From positions 33,562-97,561 of the forward strand of contig NZ_JAHWGP010000030.1 in assembly GCF_020873915.1 (NCBI RefSeq): a stretch of DNA of 64,000 nucleotides. Reading direction: 5' to 3'. The translations under genes and the position numbers were made by a program. The stretch is from Streptomyces sp. DH5. Lineage in GTDB: Bacteria; Actinomycetota; Actinomycetes; Streptomycetales; Streptomycetaceae. The notes beneath the pieces are model-generated. The model had not been told where the DNA came from. It was given only the letters and a program-made list of their open reading frames with translations, and made no database searches. This document shows positions 33,948-42,979 of this stretch, in pieces; the stretch's first letter is position 1, and each line of letters starts with the position of its first letter.

Positions 33948-34304
33948 GAGTGACCTCACCCCTGCTGTCCGGAGGCTGGTCATTCTTGGGACGGCCGGGT
34001 GCGGGACGCAAAGGGCCCGCCTACTACCGCGTCTCGTAGACCGGCAGGGGCCTTGCGGTGCTCGCCGGAGCGTGCCGATCCCCGGTGGCGGGCTCCTCGC
34101 GACACCTGTCGCCCCGTCAGGACGCCCCGCGCGGCGACGCAGTCCCGGCTCCCGGCTCCCCGCCGGACCGCCACCCGCCCCGACCGGGGCCGGTTTCACG
34201 GCAAGACGGACAAGTCCCCCATGTCGCCGGAGCGGTTCCTACTATGCGACCCGCACAGATCGGGATCGCGCTGTGACAGATGTCACGGAACCGTCAATTC
34301 CGGA
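33948..34304. other. Upstream region of the CAP gene
   Basis: About 357 bases between the CAP start and the end of the next gene on the same strand. It is GC-rich with several stem-forming tracts. I looked for a cyclic di-AMP riboswitch, as found before some Streptomyces cell-wall genes, and could not match its conserved core. A Crp-like site is present at 34273-34286. Confidence 0.4.
34273..34286. promoter_or_regulatory. Crp-like binding site
   Basis: GTGACAGATGTCAC fits GTG-N6-GNCAC, the pattern described for Streptomyces Crp, and also TGTGA-N6-TCAC. It is a near-perfect dyad about 325 bases upstream of the CAP gene. The distance is long, so the regulated promoter is uncertain. Confidence 0.45.
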
Positions 34305-34970
34305 TCACTCCGGAGCGTTCCCCAGGGCGGCGACCGCCTCCTTGGCGGCCTTGATCGCGCCCTTGTTGATCTCGTCCGTGGCCGGCGCCTTCTTCGACTC
34401 GAAGTCGCTGCCGTTGTACGTCACGATCACCAGCGCGTTGGAGGCCCGCGCCAGCACCACGCCCTCGCGCGTCTGCTGCTTGTCCTCGGTGGTGAGGTTC
34501 ACGACCGAGTAGGCCGCGTCCCCGAGCCCGGGGACCTCGCCCCCTCCGCTCCTCTCCTCCACCCGGCCCTGGTAGGACCGCTCCGCCGCCTCGTCCGACT
34601 CCAGCACCTCGTAGGACACGTCGAGCCAGCGGTACTCGTAGCCCTTGAGGGCGTTCCAGGAACAGGTGCGGCGCAGCTTCGCGTCCGTGGACGGTATCTC
34701 CTTGCCGGCCGTCTTGGCGCCCGGTACAAGGGACTTGACGCTCTTCTCGGTGACGCTGCCGCACGGCGCGGGCGCGGCGGCGTACGTCTTCGCCGCCTGG
34801 GTCTGCGACGGGGCGGGCGCGGACTGGGTCTCCGGCTTCTCGGCAGGCTTGTTCGCGGCGGCCTCCGGCGCGGCCAGCGGGCCGGAGGACAGCGCCCATC
34901 CCGCCGCGGCGAGGACGACCACCGGGGACAGGCGCGCGGTCAGGGCGATCGGCAGAGGAAAGGAACGCAC
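34305..34970 (-). CDS. DUF3558-like exported protein
   Basis: A 221-residue protein. The GTG start at 34970 gives MRSFPLPIALTARLSPVVVL, then AAAGWALSS, a signal peptide or uncleaved anchor. An Ala/Pro/Lys-rich stretch (about 35-65) leads to a domain with two cysteines in the DUF3558 spacing (APCGSVTEKSVKSLVPG ... LRRTCSWNALKGYEYRWLDV) and ending KKAPATDEINKGAIKAAKEA. DUF3558 proteins are actinobacterial envelope proteins of unknown function. There is no lipobox cysteine, so it is not a lipoprotein with this start. It lies upstream of the CAP gene on the same strand but is separated from it by 357 bases. Confidence 0.65.
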   Translation of the reverse strand: MRSFPLPIALTARLSPVVVLAAAGWALSSGPLAAPEAAANKPAEKPETQSAPAPSQTQAAKTYAAAPAPCGSVTEKSVKSLVPGAKTAGKEIPSTDAKLRRTCSWNALKGYEYRWLDVSYEVLESDEAAERSYQGRVEERSGGGEVPGLGDAAYSVVNLTTEDKQQTREGVVLARASNALVIVTYNGSDFESKKAPATDEINKGAIKAAKEAVAALGNAPE

Positions 34971-35151
34971 GGCGCACTTCTCGTGGGTTGGTGCGGAGGG
35001 GGCCCGCACGGCGGACGGGACGCCAGTGTCACACGCATCGTGGTGGCGCGGAAGGGCCAACTCGCTCCGTAGGCGCGTGGTGACGGGGGCGTACCGTCCC
35101 GGGCGCCCGGTTGCTTCGATTCCTCTGGGAAACAGGCAGTTTGGGTGTGCG

Positions 35152-36216
35152 TCAGGGGACGCGCGCGGTCCACTCGGGCGAGGTGAACTTCGTCCGCGCC
35201 AACTCCCGTGCGCGCGACAGCTCTTCGTCCGTCACCCGCCCGGAGGCGAGCCCGTACCGGGCGCGGAAGGAGTCGATCATCCGGTCGATGACGGCCTCGC
35301 GCGGCAGACCGGTCTGCCGGCGCAGCGGATCCACCCGCTTCCTCGCGCTCCGGGTGCCCTTGTCGGACAGCTTCTCCCGCCCGATCCGCAGCACTTCGAG
35401 CATCTTGTCGGCGTCGATGTCGTACGCCATCGTCACGTGGTGCAGCACCGCTCCGGGCCCGCCGTCCTGACCCACGAGCCGCTTCTGCGCGGCGCCGGCG
35501 ATCTTGCCCTGGTCGGTGGCGATGTCGTTCAGCGGCTGGTACCAGGCGCGGATCCCCATCTCGCCGAGCGCGCCGAGCACCCAGTCGTCGAGGTAGGCGT
35601 AGCTGTCCTGGAACGACAGCCCCTGCACCAGCGCCTCCGGCACCGACAGCGAGTACGTGATCGTGTTGCCGGGCTCGACGAACATCGCGCCGCCGCCGGA
35701 GATGCGGCGCACGACCTCGATGCCGTGGCGTCGGGCGCCCTCGGGGTCGACCTCGTTGCCCAGCGACTGGAAACTGCCGATGATCACCGCGGGGGCGCCC
35801 CACTCCCACACCCGCAGCGTCGGCGGCCGCCGGCCGGCGGCGACCTCGGCGGTCAGCACCTCGTCCAGGGCCATGTGCAGCGCGGGGGACTGCGGGCTCT
35901 CGTGGATCAGCTGCCAGTCGTAGTCGGTCCAGTCGGTGGCGTGGGCCAGCGCGCGGCGCACCGCGATCCCGACACCCTCCGAGGTGAGCCCGTACATCAC
36001 GGTCCCCTCGGGGACGGCCGCGTCGATCCGGGCCGCAAGACCGGCGGCGCCGGTATCGGCGGGAGCGCCGTCCAGGGCGCCGTTCACGGCGTCCAGGGCC
36101 TCGTCGGGTTCGAGGAAGAAGTCACCCGCCACGCGCGCACGGCGCAGCACGCCGTCCTCCACGTCCACGTCCACGACGACCAGCTTGCCGCCGGGAACCT
36201 TGTACTCACCGTGCAC
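35152..36216 (-). CDS. Lipoate-protein ligase with N-terminal accessory domain
   Basis: A 354-residue protein. The first ~75 residues (MHGEYKVPGGKLVVVDVDVE, then GDFFLEPDEALDAVNGALDG) match the small LplA accessory/C-terminal-type domain, here placed in front. The catalytic biotin/lipoate transferase domain follows: LRVWEWGAPAVIIGSFQSLG, VVRRISGGGAMFVEPGNTIT (the RRxSGGGxV signature), and ATDQGKIAGAAQKRLVGQDG with the lipoyl-AMP lysine. It attaches lipoate or octanoate to E2/GcvH proteins. The GTG start is preceded by AAAGGCGGA. It is divergent from the DUF6585 gene. Confidence 0.85.
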   Translation of the reverse strand: MHGEYKVPGGKLVVVDVDVEDGVLRRARVAGDFFLEPDEALDAVNGALDGAPADTGAAGLAARIDAAVPEGTVMYGLTSEGVGIAVRRALAHATDWTDYDWQLIHESPQSPALHMALDEVLTAEVAAGRRPPTLRVWEWGAPAVIIGSFQSLGNEVDPEGARRHGIEVVRRISGGGAMFVEPGNTITYSLSVPEALVQGLSFQDSYAYLDDWVLGALGEMGIRAWYQPLNDIATDQGKIAGAAQKRLVGQDGGPGAVLHHVTMAYDIDADKMLEVLRIGREKLSDKGTRSARKRVDPLRRQTGLPREAVIDRMIDSFRARYGLASGRVTDEELSRARELARTKFTSPEWTARVP

Positions 36217-36444
36217 GGCTCCGCCTTTCGTTCCCTGCCCCCGGCACCAACACCGGCGACCGCGGACATGTTCCCCGCTCCGGTCCTCCCGGGCCCCCGG
36301 AGCGGCGTCCACGGGGCCGCCGGCCCCGTCGCCCGGCGGCCCTCCGCGAACAAGTGCCGTGTTTGCGACGGCGTCTCGAGCTGAGAGAGTGCCGACCGCA
36401 GCCGGCGCCCGCCGGCTGCGGACATCACACGCGGGGGATACGCG

Positions 36445-37134
36445 ATGACAGAGACCGGTACGGGACCTGCGCCCACCGAACAGGTGGCGGCACTGGCCGA
36501 GGCGCGCGGTCTGGGCGCGTGGGTGGAACGGACGTTCCTCCCGAAGAAGGGCATGTTCCTGCGCAAGTGGGAGGGGTCACGGCTGTACTTCTTCACCGGC
36601 GGCCTCGTCGTCACGGGCCCCGAGGACTTCGTCGCCGCGTACGACTGGCGGACGGCGAGCGTGCTGCAGAGCATCACCACGGTCAACGGCGCGGTCCAGG
36701 AGGCAAGGTACACGGTCTTCGACCGGAGCGGTGCCGCGGTGGGCATCGGACGCGGCGGCGACATGCTCTTTCCGCGGCAGCACGCGGGGCTCGGCATCAC
36801 CTCACTGGTGAAGGGCGCCCCCTTCACCTTCGAGGGCGACTGGGGGCCCTACATCCAGGAGTGCATCGCCAAGGAGCGCGGCGCCGAGGTCCTCGCGGAC
36901 CTGGAGCGGGGCGAGGCCGTGAGGTTCGGCGCGGTCACCCTGAGCCGGACCGGCGTGACGGTCAGGGAACGCTCGGCGGTCTGGGACGGCATCGGTGAGA
37001 TCAGGGCCTCCAACGGCCAGGTCTTCTTCTGGGACGCCGGTGGCCGCCGCCCGGCGCTGCCCGCGGTCCCGGCCACGCAGGTGGCCGACCTGGTGCTGTT
37101 CTTCGCCGTGTGCCGGCACATGGGCGCGGCCTGA
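36445..37134 (+). CDS. DUF6585 family protein
   Basis: A 229-residue soluble protein. VERTFLPKKGMFLRKWEGSR, then LYFFTGGLVVTGPEDFVAAY and the C-terminal AVWDGIGEIRASNGQVFFWD indicate a two-lobed, PH-like beta-rich fold as in DUF6585. There is no signal peptide, transmembrane helix or enzymatic motif. The start ATG at 36445 is preceded by GGGGGA. It is divergent from the lipoate ligase; the 228 bases between hold both promoters. It faces the ABC transporter operon convergently. Function unknown. Confidence 0.65.
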   Translation: MTETGTGPAPTEQVAALAEARGLGAWVERTFLPKKGMFLRKWEGSRLYFFTGGLVVTGPEDFVAAYDWRTASVLQSITTVNGAVQEARYTVFDRSGAAVGIGRGGDMLFPRQHAGLGITSLVKGAPFTFEGDWGPYIQECIAKERGAEVLADLERGEAVRFGAVTLSRTGVTVRERSAVWDGIGEIRASNGQVFFWDAGGRRPALPAVPATQVADLVLFFAVCRHMGAA

Positions 37135-37203
37135 CGGACGACGGCGGGGGAGGGACGGTTCCCTCCCTCGCCGCGTGACGCAGGCGGGCGCCGGGGACGG
37201 CGG

Positions 37204-38226
37204 TCAGACGGTGGCGGCGGTCTCCGCCGGAGCCGCTGCCGGCTGGGGGTGCACACAGTGCCAGCGGTGCCCGTCCGGACCGCCGGAGGCGTCCGGGAAC
37301 GCGTCGGCGCACGCGTCGTCCGCCTTCCAGCAGCGGGTGCGGAAGGGGCAGCCGGAGGGCGGATTGGTCGCCGAGGGCACCGGGCCGTGCAGCACGATCC
37401 GCTCGGGACGCTCCAGCAGGCTGGGCGTGGCCGACAGCAGCGCCTCGGTGTACGGGTGCCGGGAGTCGCCGGTGACCTGCGCCGAGCGGCCCTCCTCCAC
37501 CACGCGGCCGAGGTACAGCACCGCGATCCGGTCGGACAGGTAGCGCACGGTCTGCACGTCGTGGGAGATGAAGACCATCGCCAGACCGAGCCGCGCGCGC
37601 AGGTCCACCAGGAGGTTGAGGATCTGCGCGCGCACCGACACGTCCAGGGCGCTGGTCGGCTCGTCGGCGACGATCAGCTCCGGCTCCAGCGCCAGCGCGC
37701 GGGCGATCGCCACGCGCTGGCGCTGGCCGCCGGACAGCTGGCCGGGCAGCGCCTCCAGGGTGTGCCCGGGCAGGCCCACCAGGTCCAGCAGCTCCTCGAC
37801 GCGCGCCTCGCGCTCGGCACGGGTGCCGCGGGCGTGGACGTCCAGCGGGTCGCGCAGGATGCGGCGGACCGGCAGGCGTGGGTTGAGCGCGGTGGACGGG
37901 TCCTGGAAGACCACGCCGACACTGGCCCCGAACTGGCTGCGGCGCTCCGCGGCCGGCATCTCCCACAGGTCCTGGCCCTTGAAGTACACCCGGCCCTCGG
38001 TCGGCCGCTGGAGCCCGGTGACCACCCGGGCCAGGGTGGACTTGCCGCAGCCGGACTCGCCGACCAGCCCGAGGATCTCGCCGCGCCGCACCTCGAGGGA
38101 GGCGTCGGTCAGGGCGTGCACGGCGTCCCGGCGCAGGATGCCGCCGCTGCGCGCCTTGTGCCGGACGTGGATGCCGTCGAGCCGGACGAGCGGGTCCGTC
38201 GTGGTGTTCTTCTCGGTGGCGGTCAT
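37204..38226 (-). CDS. Peptide-type ABC transporter ATP-binding protein (OppF-like)
   Basis: A 340-residue ATPase subunit. It shows Walker [18 protein letters not shown] (about 55-70), Q-loop VGVVFQDPSTALNPRLPV, signature [20 protein letters not shown], Walker B ELIVADEPTSALDVSVRAQI and H-loop FISHDVQTVRY. The C-terminal oligopeptide extension CPFRTRCWKADDACADAF carries the Cys pattern often seen in Opp/Dpp ATPases. It is the last gene of a four-gene operon; its ATG overlaps the stop of the permease-ATPase fusion (ATGA). With the fused ATPase it forms the import motor. Substrate is inferred to be sialic acid from the shared operator with the nan operon. Confidence 0.92.
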   Translation of the reverse strand: MTATEKNTTTDPLVRLDGIHVRHKARSGGILRRDAVHALTDASLEVRRGEILGLVGESGCGKSTLARVVTGLQRPTEGRVYFKGQDLWEMPAAERRSQFGASVGVVFQDPSTALNPRLPVRRILRDPLDVHARGTRAEREARVEELLDLVGLPGHTLEALPGQLSGGQRQRVAIARALALEPELIVADEPTSALDVSVRAQILNLLVDLRARLGLAMVFISHDVQTVRYLSDRIAVLYLGRVVEEGRSAQVTGDSRHPYTEALLSATPSLLERPERIVLHGPVPSATNPPSGCPFRTRCWKADDACADAFPDASGGPDGHRWHCVHPQPAAAPAETAATV

Positions 38227-40196
38227 CGGGCGCCCTCCAGCGATTTGGCCGACGGGCGCACGGGCGCCGGGTGGTGGCAGGCGAACAGGTGGTCGAGCGA
38301 ACCGTCGCGGTCGGTGGCGGGCGGCGGCGTGGTGGCGCACAGCTCGGTGGCGGCGGTGCAGCGCGAGGCGAAGCGGCAGCCGGACCCGAAGGACTTGGGC
38401 GCGGGCACGACACCGCGGATCTGGTGCAGCCGCTCCGAGCCCGCCTCCAGCGAGACGACGGAGCCCAGCAGACCCCGGCTGTAGTGGTGCGCCGGGTCGG
38501 TCAGCAGGGAGCGGGTGTCGCCGGCCTCCGCGACCTGGCCCGCGTACATCACCGCGACCCGGTGGGCGAGGTCGCCGACCAGGGCGAGGTCGTGGGAGAC
38601 CAGGACCATCGCGAAACCGAGTTCGTCGCGCAGCTTGACCAGCAGCTCGACGACCTGGGCCTGCACGGTCACGTCGAGCGCGGTGGTCGGTTCGTCGGCG
38701 ATCAGCAGCCGCGGGCTGCGGGAGAGCGCCATGGCGATGAGCACGCGCTGGCGCTGGCCGCCGGAGAGCTCGTGCGGGTAGCTGCGCAGGGTGCGCTCGG
38801 GGGAGAGGCCGACCAGTTCGAGCAGCTCCGCCGGGGTGCGGGTGCCGCCCCGGGAGGTGAGCCGCTTGAGCTGGGTGCCGATCAGGACCGACGGGTTCAG
38901 GGACGACATGGCGTCCTGGTAGACCATCGCGATCTCCGGACCCATCAGGGCCCGGCGCTCCTTCGGCGACAGCTTCAGCAGGTCGCGGCCCCGGTAGAGG
39001 ATCTCACCCGACGCCTCGGCGTTGCGGGCCAGCAGGCCCATGACCGCCAGGCTGGTGATCGACTTGCCGCAGCCCGACTCGCCGACCAGTCCCAGGGTCT
39101 CGCCCTCACGGACGGTGAAGGAGATGCCGTCGACGACGGGGATGTCGCCGTAGCGGTCGGGGAAGCGGATCGACAGGTCGCGCACGGCGAGCAGGTCGGG
39201 GGCGTCGTCGGACAGCGGCGGGACGGCCGGTTCGGCGGCCTCGATGCGGACGGCGAGCTCGGCGAGCGCGGCGTCGGCGGCGGCACGGTCCGCGGCGGGC
39301 TCGGCGGCGGCGATCTTCTCGACGGTGTCGCCGCCGTCGGCGCGGGCCTTGTCCGGGGAGGCGGCGGCGTCCGTCATACCTTCCGACAGGACGTTCAGCG
39401 CGAGCACCGTGATCAGCAGGCACAGACCCGGGAAGAGGGTGGCCCACCAGCCGCCGGACAGCAGGATCTGCCGGCCGTAGGCCAGCACGCTGCCCCAGCT
39501 GGGGTCGGGGTCCTGCACGCCGGCGCCGATGAAGGACAGGCTGGCCTCGAAGATGATCGAGTCGGCCACCATGACGGTCGCGAAGACCAGCACTGGCGCC
39601 GCGCAGTTGACGGCGACGTGCCGGGCCACGATGTAGTGGCGGCGGGCGCCGATGACCTGCTCCGCGGCGACGTAGTCCTCGCCGTACTGCTCCAGCACGT
39701 TGGCCCGCACGACGCGCGCCAGTGAGGGGGAGTAGACGAAGGCGATGGTGAAGATGATGACCGGGACGCTGGGGCCGAACACGGCGACCAGCACGGCGGC
39801 CAGGGCGATCGGCGGGAAGGACATGACGACGTCCAGCGTGCGCATCACCGACTCGTCGGCGAACTTGCGCGAGGTGGCCGCCAGGGAGCCCAGGACCGAG
39901 CCGATGGTCAGCGCGAGGAGGGTCGCGCCGAAGCCGATGACGAGGGAGTAGCGGGCGCCGTGCACCACGCGGGCGAACACGTCGCGGCCGGCCCGGTCGG
40001 TGCCGAACCAGTGGTCGGCGCTCGGCGGCTGGGCCGGGACGCCGGTGGCGAGCGGGTCCTGGGTGAGCAGGGGAGCGAAGACCGCGCCCAGGACGACCAC
40101 CAGCAGGATGCCGAACGCGATGCGCGAGGGGAGGGGCAGACTACGCAGGCGGGTACCGGGCCGGAGCCGCTCGGCGAGGGAGCGTGGGGCGAACAT
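38223..40196 (-). CDS. Fused ABC permease (DppC-like) and ATP-binding protein (DppD-like)
   Basis: A 657-residue single polypeptide with two transporter subunits. Residues 1-~285 are an OppC/DppC permease: [40 protein letters not shown], and the EAA loop region [20 protein letters not shown]. An Ala/Glu-rich linker (about 285-325) joins the ATPase domain: Walker [16 protein letters not shown] (about 365), [16 protein letters not shown] (about 483), [13 protein letters not shown], and the C-terminal [15 protein letters not shown]. These are normally separate genes. The ATG at 40196 shares its A with the TGA stop of the upstream permease (TGATG); a GTG at 40199 is the alternative. No frameshift is needed to read it through. 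Confidence 0.92.
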   Translation of the reverse strand: MFAPRSLAERLRPGTRLRSLPLPSRIAFGILLVVVLGAVFAPLLTQDPLATGVPAQPPSADHWFGTDRAGRDVFARVVHGARYSLVIGFGATLLALTIGSVLGSLAATSRKFADESVMRTLDVVMSFPPIALAAVLVAVFGPSVPVIIFTIAFVYSPSLARVVRANVLEQYGEDYVAAEQVIGARRHYIVARHVAVNCAAPVLVFATVMVADSIIFEASLSFIGAGVQDPDPSWGSVLAYGRQILLSGGWWATLFPGLCLLITVLALNVLSEGMTDAAASPDKARADGGDTVEKIAAAEPAADRAAADAALAELAVRIEAAEPAVPPLSDDAPDLLAVRDLSIRFPDRYGDIPVVDGISFTVREGETLGLVGESGCGKSITSLAVMGLLARNAEASGEILYRGRDLLKLSPKERRALMGPEIAMVYQDAMSSLNPSVLIGTQLKRLTSRGGTRTPAELLELVGLSPERTLRSYPHELSGGQRQRVLIAMALSRSPRLLIADEPTTALDVTVQAQVVELLVKLRDELGFAMVLVSHDLALVGDLAHRVAVMYAGQVAEAGDTRSLLTDPAHHYSRGLLGSVVSLEAGSERLHQIRGVVPAPKSFGSGCRFASRCTAATELCATTPPPATDRDGSLDHLFACHHPAPVRPSAKSLEGAR

Positions 40197-41146
40197 CACA
40201 CCGTCCTGATACGCGGGTTGACGAGCAGGTAGAGCAGGTCGACGATGACGTTGACCACGAGGAAGGCGATGGCGATCGTGAGGACGGTGCCCTGGACCAG
40301 ACCGACGTCGCCTCCGTTGACGCCTTCGAGGATCAGCTTGCCCATGCCGGGCAGGTCGAAGATCGCCTCGATGACGACGGCGCCGCTGAGCATGTAGCCC
40401 ACCTTGACGCCGAGCACGGTCAGCGGGGTGATCAGGGAGTTGCGCAGCACCGACCGGATGATCATGAACGGTGGCAGGCCGCTGCCGCGGGCGGTGCGCA
40501 CGTAGTCGCGGTCGAGTTCGGCGACCATCGAGGTGCGGATCAGCCGGGCCAGCGAGGAGGCGACCGGCAGGGCGAGGGCGACGGCCGGCAGCGCCAGGCT
40601 CTCCAGCCAGCCGGAGAAGGAGTCGGCCGGGTTGACGTAGCCGCCGGTCGGGAAGACCGGGATGTTCAGCGCGAACTGCTGGATGAGCAGGACACCGAGC
40701 CAGAACGAGGGCAGCGCGATGCCGACCATCGACAGTACCCGGAAGACCTGGTCGGGCCAGCGGTCGCGGTAGACGGCGCTGAGGACGCCGAAGACCAGGG
40801 CCAGCACGATGGCCAGCGAGAGGCCGAGAAGCGTCAGCTGGAGGGTGAGCGGGAACGCGGTGGCGATCCGGTCGGTGACGGGCTGGCTGGGGGCCATGGT
40901 GACGCCGAGGTCGCCCTGGATCAGATCACCGAGGAAGGCGACGTACCGGACGGGCAGCGGGTCGTTGAGGCCGTTCGCCTCGGCGAACGCGGCACGCGCC
41001 TCGGGACTCGCACTGTCGCCGAGGGCGTTGTACGCGGGGTCGGCCGGCGAGAACTGCAGGACGACGAAGACCAGCAGGGCGATGCCGAGGATCATCACCG
41101 GCATCATCGCGACGCGGCGCAGCGCGAGCCGGAGAAAAGCAACCAT
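40196..41146 (-). CDS. ABC transporter permease (DppB-like)
   Basis: A 316-residue membrane protein of the DppB/OppB class, about six transmembrane helices. Landmarks are MPVMILGIALLVFVVLQFSP, DLGVTMAPSQPVTDRIATAF, LALVFGVLSAVYRDRWPDQV, and the EAA motif VAELDRDYVRTARGSGLPPF. It pairs with the permease half of the downstream fusion to form the channel. TAGGAAA lies just before the ATG. It overlaps the fusion gene by one base and follows the binding-protein gene by 75 bases in one operon. Confidence 0.93.
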   Translation of the reverse strand: MVAFLRLALRRVAMMPVMILGIALLVFVVLQFSPADPAYNALGDSASPEARAAFAEANGLNDPLPVRYVAFLGDLIQGDLGVTMAPSQPVTDRIATAFPLTLQLTLLGLSLAIVLALVFGVLSAVYRDRWPDQVFRVLSMVGIALPSFWLGVLLIQQFALNIPVFPTGGYVNPADSFSGWLESLALPAVALALPVASSLARLIRTSMVAELDRDYVRTARGSGLPPFMIIRSVLRNSLITPLTVLGVKVGYMLSGAVVIEAIFDLPGMGKLILEGVNGGDVGLVQGTVLTIAIAFLVVNVIVDLLYLLVNPRIRTV

Positions 41147-41221
41147 CGTGGTTTTCCTAGCGATTGGGGCGGGGGCCGCCGCCCCTCAGGGAGCGGCGGC
41201 CCGTCGGCGTGGGCGTGCGGG

Positions 41222-42817
41222 TCAGGCGCGGCCGACGTCGATGAAGGACAGCCCGGTGGTGGGCAGCGGCTTGAACCCGGTGAGCGCGCCCTCGCGCCAG
41301 GCGGTGGGCAGCTTGCGGTGCAGGACCGGGTACAGGGCGGCCTCGTCGGCGACCGTGTCGGTGACCTGTCCCCACAGGGCCTTGCGCTTGGCCTCGTCGG
41401 GCTCCGAAGCGGCCTTGTCGAGCAGCGACTTGACCTTCTTGTAGGCGGGGGTGCCCGCCCAGCCGTAACGCTTCTCCGGCCAGAAGCCGTAGTAGAACCA
41501 GCGCAGCAGCAGGTCCGCGTCGTTGCCGAAGACGGACGGGTCGCCGGGGGCGGCCAGGGCGTCGAAGCCGCCCTGGTCGATCTTGGCGTACTGCGCGGCC
41601 GACTGCTGGATGTCGAGCCTGGCGTCGACGCCGACCGCGGCCCAGCTCTCCTTGATCAGCGGCGCGATGTCCTTGACCCAGCCGGTGTCGGTGAGCAGCA
41701 GGGTGAAGGAGAGCTTGCGCACGCCCGCCTCGGCGAGCAGCTTCTTGGCCTTGGCCGGGTCGTGGCCGTAGACCGTGGCGGCCTTGTGGTAGTCCGGGTG
41801 GGTGGCCGGCACGTACCCGGTGGCGGCCTCGGCGTTGCCCAGCAGGGCGGTGGAGATGATCTTCTCGGTGTCGAGGGCGTAGTGCAGCGCCTGGCGCACC
41901 CGCTTGTCGGCGAAGCGCTTGTCCTTGGTGTTGAACATCAGGAACAGCAGGCCGAAGGACTGGACGGACTCCACCTTGTCCTTGCCCGTGACGCCCGCGA
42001 CGTCGATGTAGGGCACGTCCTCGATCGCCTGCACGCGTCCGGACTTGAGCGCGCTGACCCGGGCCGACGGGTCGGAGATCAGGTGCCAGACCATCTTCTT
42101 GGCCTTGGCGGGGTGCGGGCCGTTGTACTTGTCGTACGCCTCCATGACGATCTTGTCCTCGCGGACCGCCGACACGAAGCGGTACGGACCCGAGCCGACC
42201 GGCTTGGCGTCGAAGGCCTTGGCGTCGGCGCCGGCGATCTTCTTGGGCACGATGCGCACCACGGATATGCGCGAGGGGAAGAGCGTGAAGGCGTACTTCA
42301 GCTTGAACTCGACCGTCGACTGGTCGACGGCCGTCACCTGGTCGATGAAGGGCACGAACTGCGCCATGAGCGAGGCGTTCTTCGGGTCCAGGACGCGCTC
42401 GAAGCTGAACACCACGTCGTCGGCGGTCACCGGCGATCCGTCGTGGAAGGTGGCACCCTTGCGGAGGGTGGCCCGGTAGGTGGTGGCGTTGATCTTCTTC
42501 GGCATCTCGGTGGCCAGCGTCGGCCGGGCGACGAGCGTGGCCGGGTCGAGGTCCACCAGACCCTCGAAGATGTGCATGTTGGCGGCGAACGGGGTCGCGC
42601 CGGAGGTGATCATGGGGTCGAAGCCCGTGGAGAGCGGGTAGGACAGTCCGGCTTCGATGGCGTCGGTGCCGCCGCCGGAACCGCCGGAGTTCTCGCTGTT
42701 GCTGCCCGGGCCTCCGCAGGCGGACAGGCCCGCGGTGATCGCGGTCGCCACACCGAGGGCGCTGGTGTATCTCATGAAGGTGCGGCGGTCGACGCCGGAT
42801 GCACTGCGCGGGGACAA
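41222..42817 (-). CDS. Extracellular solute-binding lipoprotein (SBP family 5)
   Basis: A 531-residue periplasmic-type binding protein. MSPRSASGVDRRTFMRYTSA, then LGVATAITAGLSACGG shows a twin-arginine motif (DRRTFM) and a lipobox with Cys (LSAC), so it is exported by Tat and lipid-anchored. The body is SBP_bac_5: FDPMITSGATPFAANMHIFE, FHDGSPVTADDVVFSFERVL, DKRFADKRVRQALHYALDTE. The TTG at 42817 was chosen because AGGAGGG ends five bases upstream; an ATG at 42841 is in frame but has no ribosome binding site. This family binds peptides but also nickel and, in some bacteria, sialic acid. It heads the transporter operon under the operator at 42911. Confidence 0.9.
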   Translation of the reverse strand: MSPRSASGVDRRTFMRYTSALGVATAITAGLSACGGPGSNSENSGGSGGGTDAIEAGLSYPLSTGFDPMITSGATPFAANMHIFEGLVDLDPATLVARPTLATEMPKKINATTYRATLRKGATFHDGSPVTADDVVFSFERVLDPKNASLMAQFVPFIDQVTAVDQSTVEFKLKYAFTLFPSRISVVRIVPKKIAGADAKAFDAKPVGSGPYRFVSAVREDKIVMEAYDKYNGPHPAKAKKMVWHLISDPSARVSALKSGRVQAIEDVPYIDVAGVTGKDKVESVQSFGLLFLMFNTKDKRFADKRVRQALHYALDTEKIISTALLGNAEAATGYVPATHPDYHKAATVYGHDPAKAKKLLAEAGVRKLSFTLLLTDTGWVKDIAPLIKESWAAVGVDARLDIQQSAAQYAKIDQGGFDALAAPGDPSVFGNDADLLLRWFYYGFWPEKRYGWAGTPAYKKVKSLLDKAASEPDEAKRKALWGQVTDTVADEAALYPVLHRKLPTAWREGALTGFKPLPTTGLSFIDVGRA

Positions 42818-42910
42818 GGAACCCTCCTGGCGGGGAGTCATGACGGGCGAGGATACGGAATGGCTGGTTCTTCACGAGAGGAGTGGCGCGAACGTATCGC
42901 TTCGTGAATG

Positions 42911-42926
42911 CATCAGACGTCTGATG
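42911..42926. promoter_or_regulatory. FadR-type operator in the transporter/regulator promoter region
   Basis: CATCAGACGTCTGATG is a perfect 16-base palindrome; a further TCTGATG half-site follows at 42927-42933. It lies between the divergent transporter and GntR genes. Its first 13 bases recur exactly at 43884-43896 before the catabolic operon. Confidence 0.75.
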
Positions 42927-42979
42927 TCTGATGCTTGATAGCGTGGGAACGTAGTCGGGCAAGGGAGAGGGGTCAAGAG

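Noticed and set aside
33948-34240. Possible cyclic di-AMP (ydaO-type) riboswitch before the CAP gene
   Set aside because: The reverse strand is rich in stems, but the conserved core segments of the class could not be located in order; a covariance search would be needed.
40184-42907. A 907-codon forward frame across the transporter genes
   Set aside because: It is antisense to the permease and binding-protein genes, which have clear motifs on the reverse strand; long antisense frames are common in high-GC DNA.
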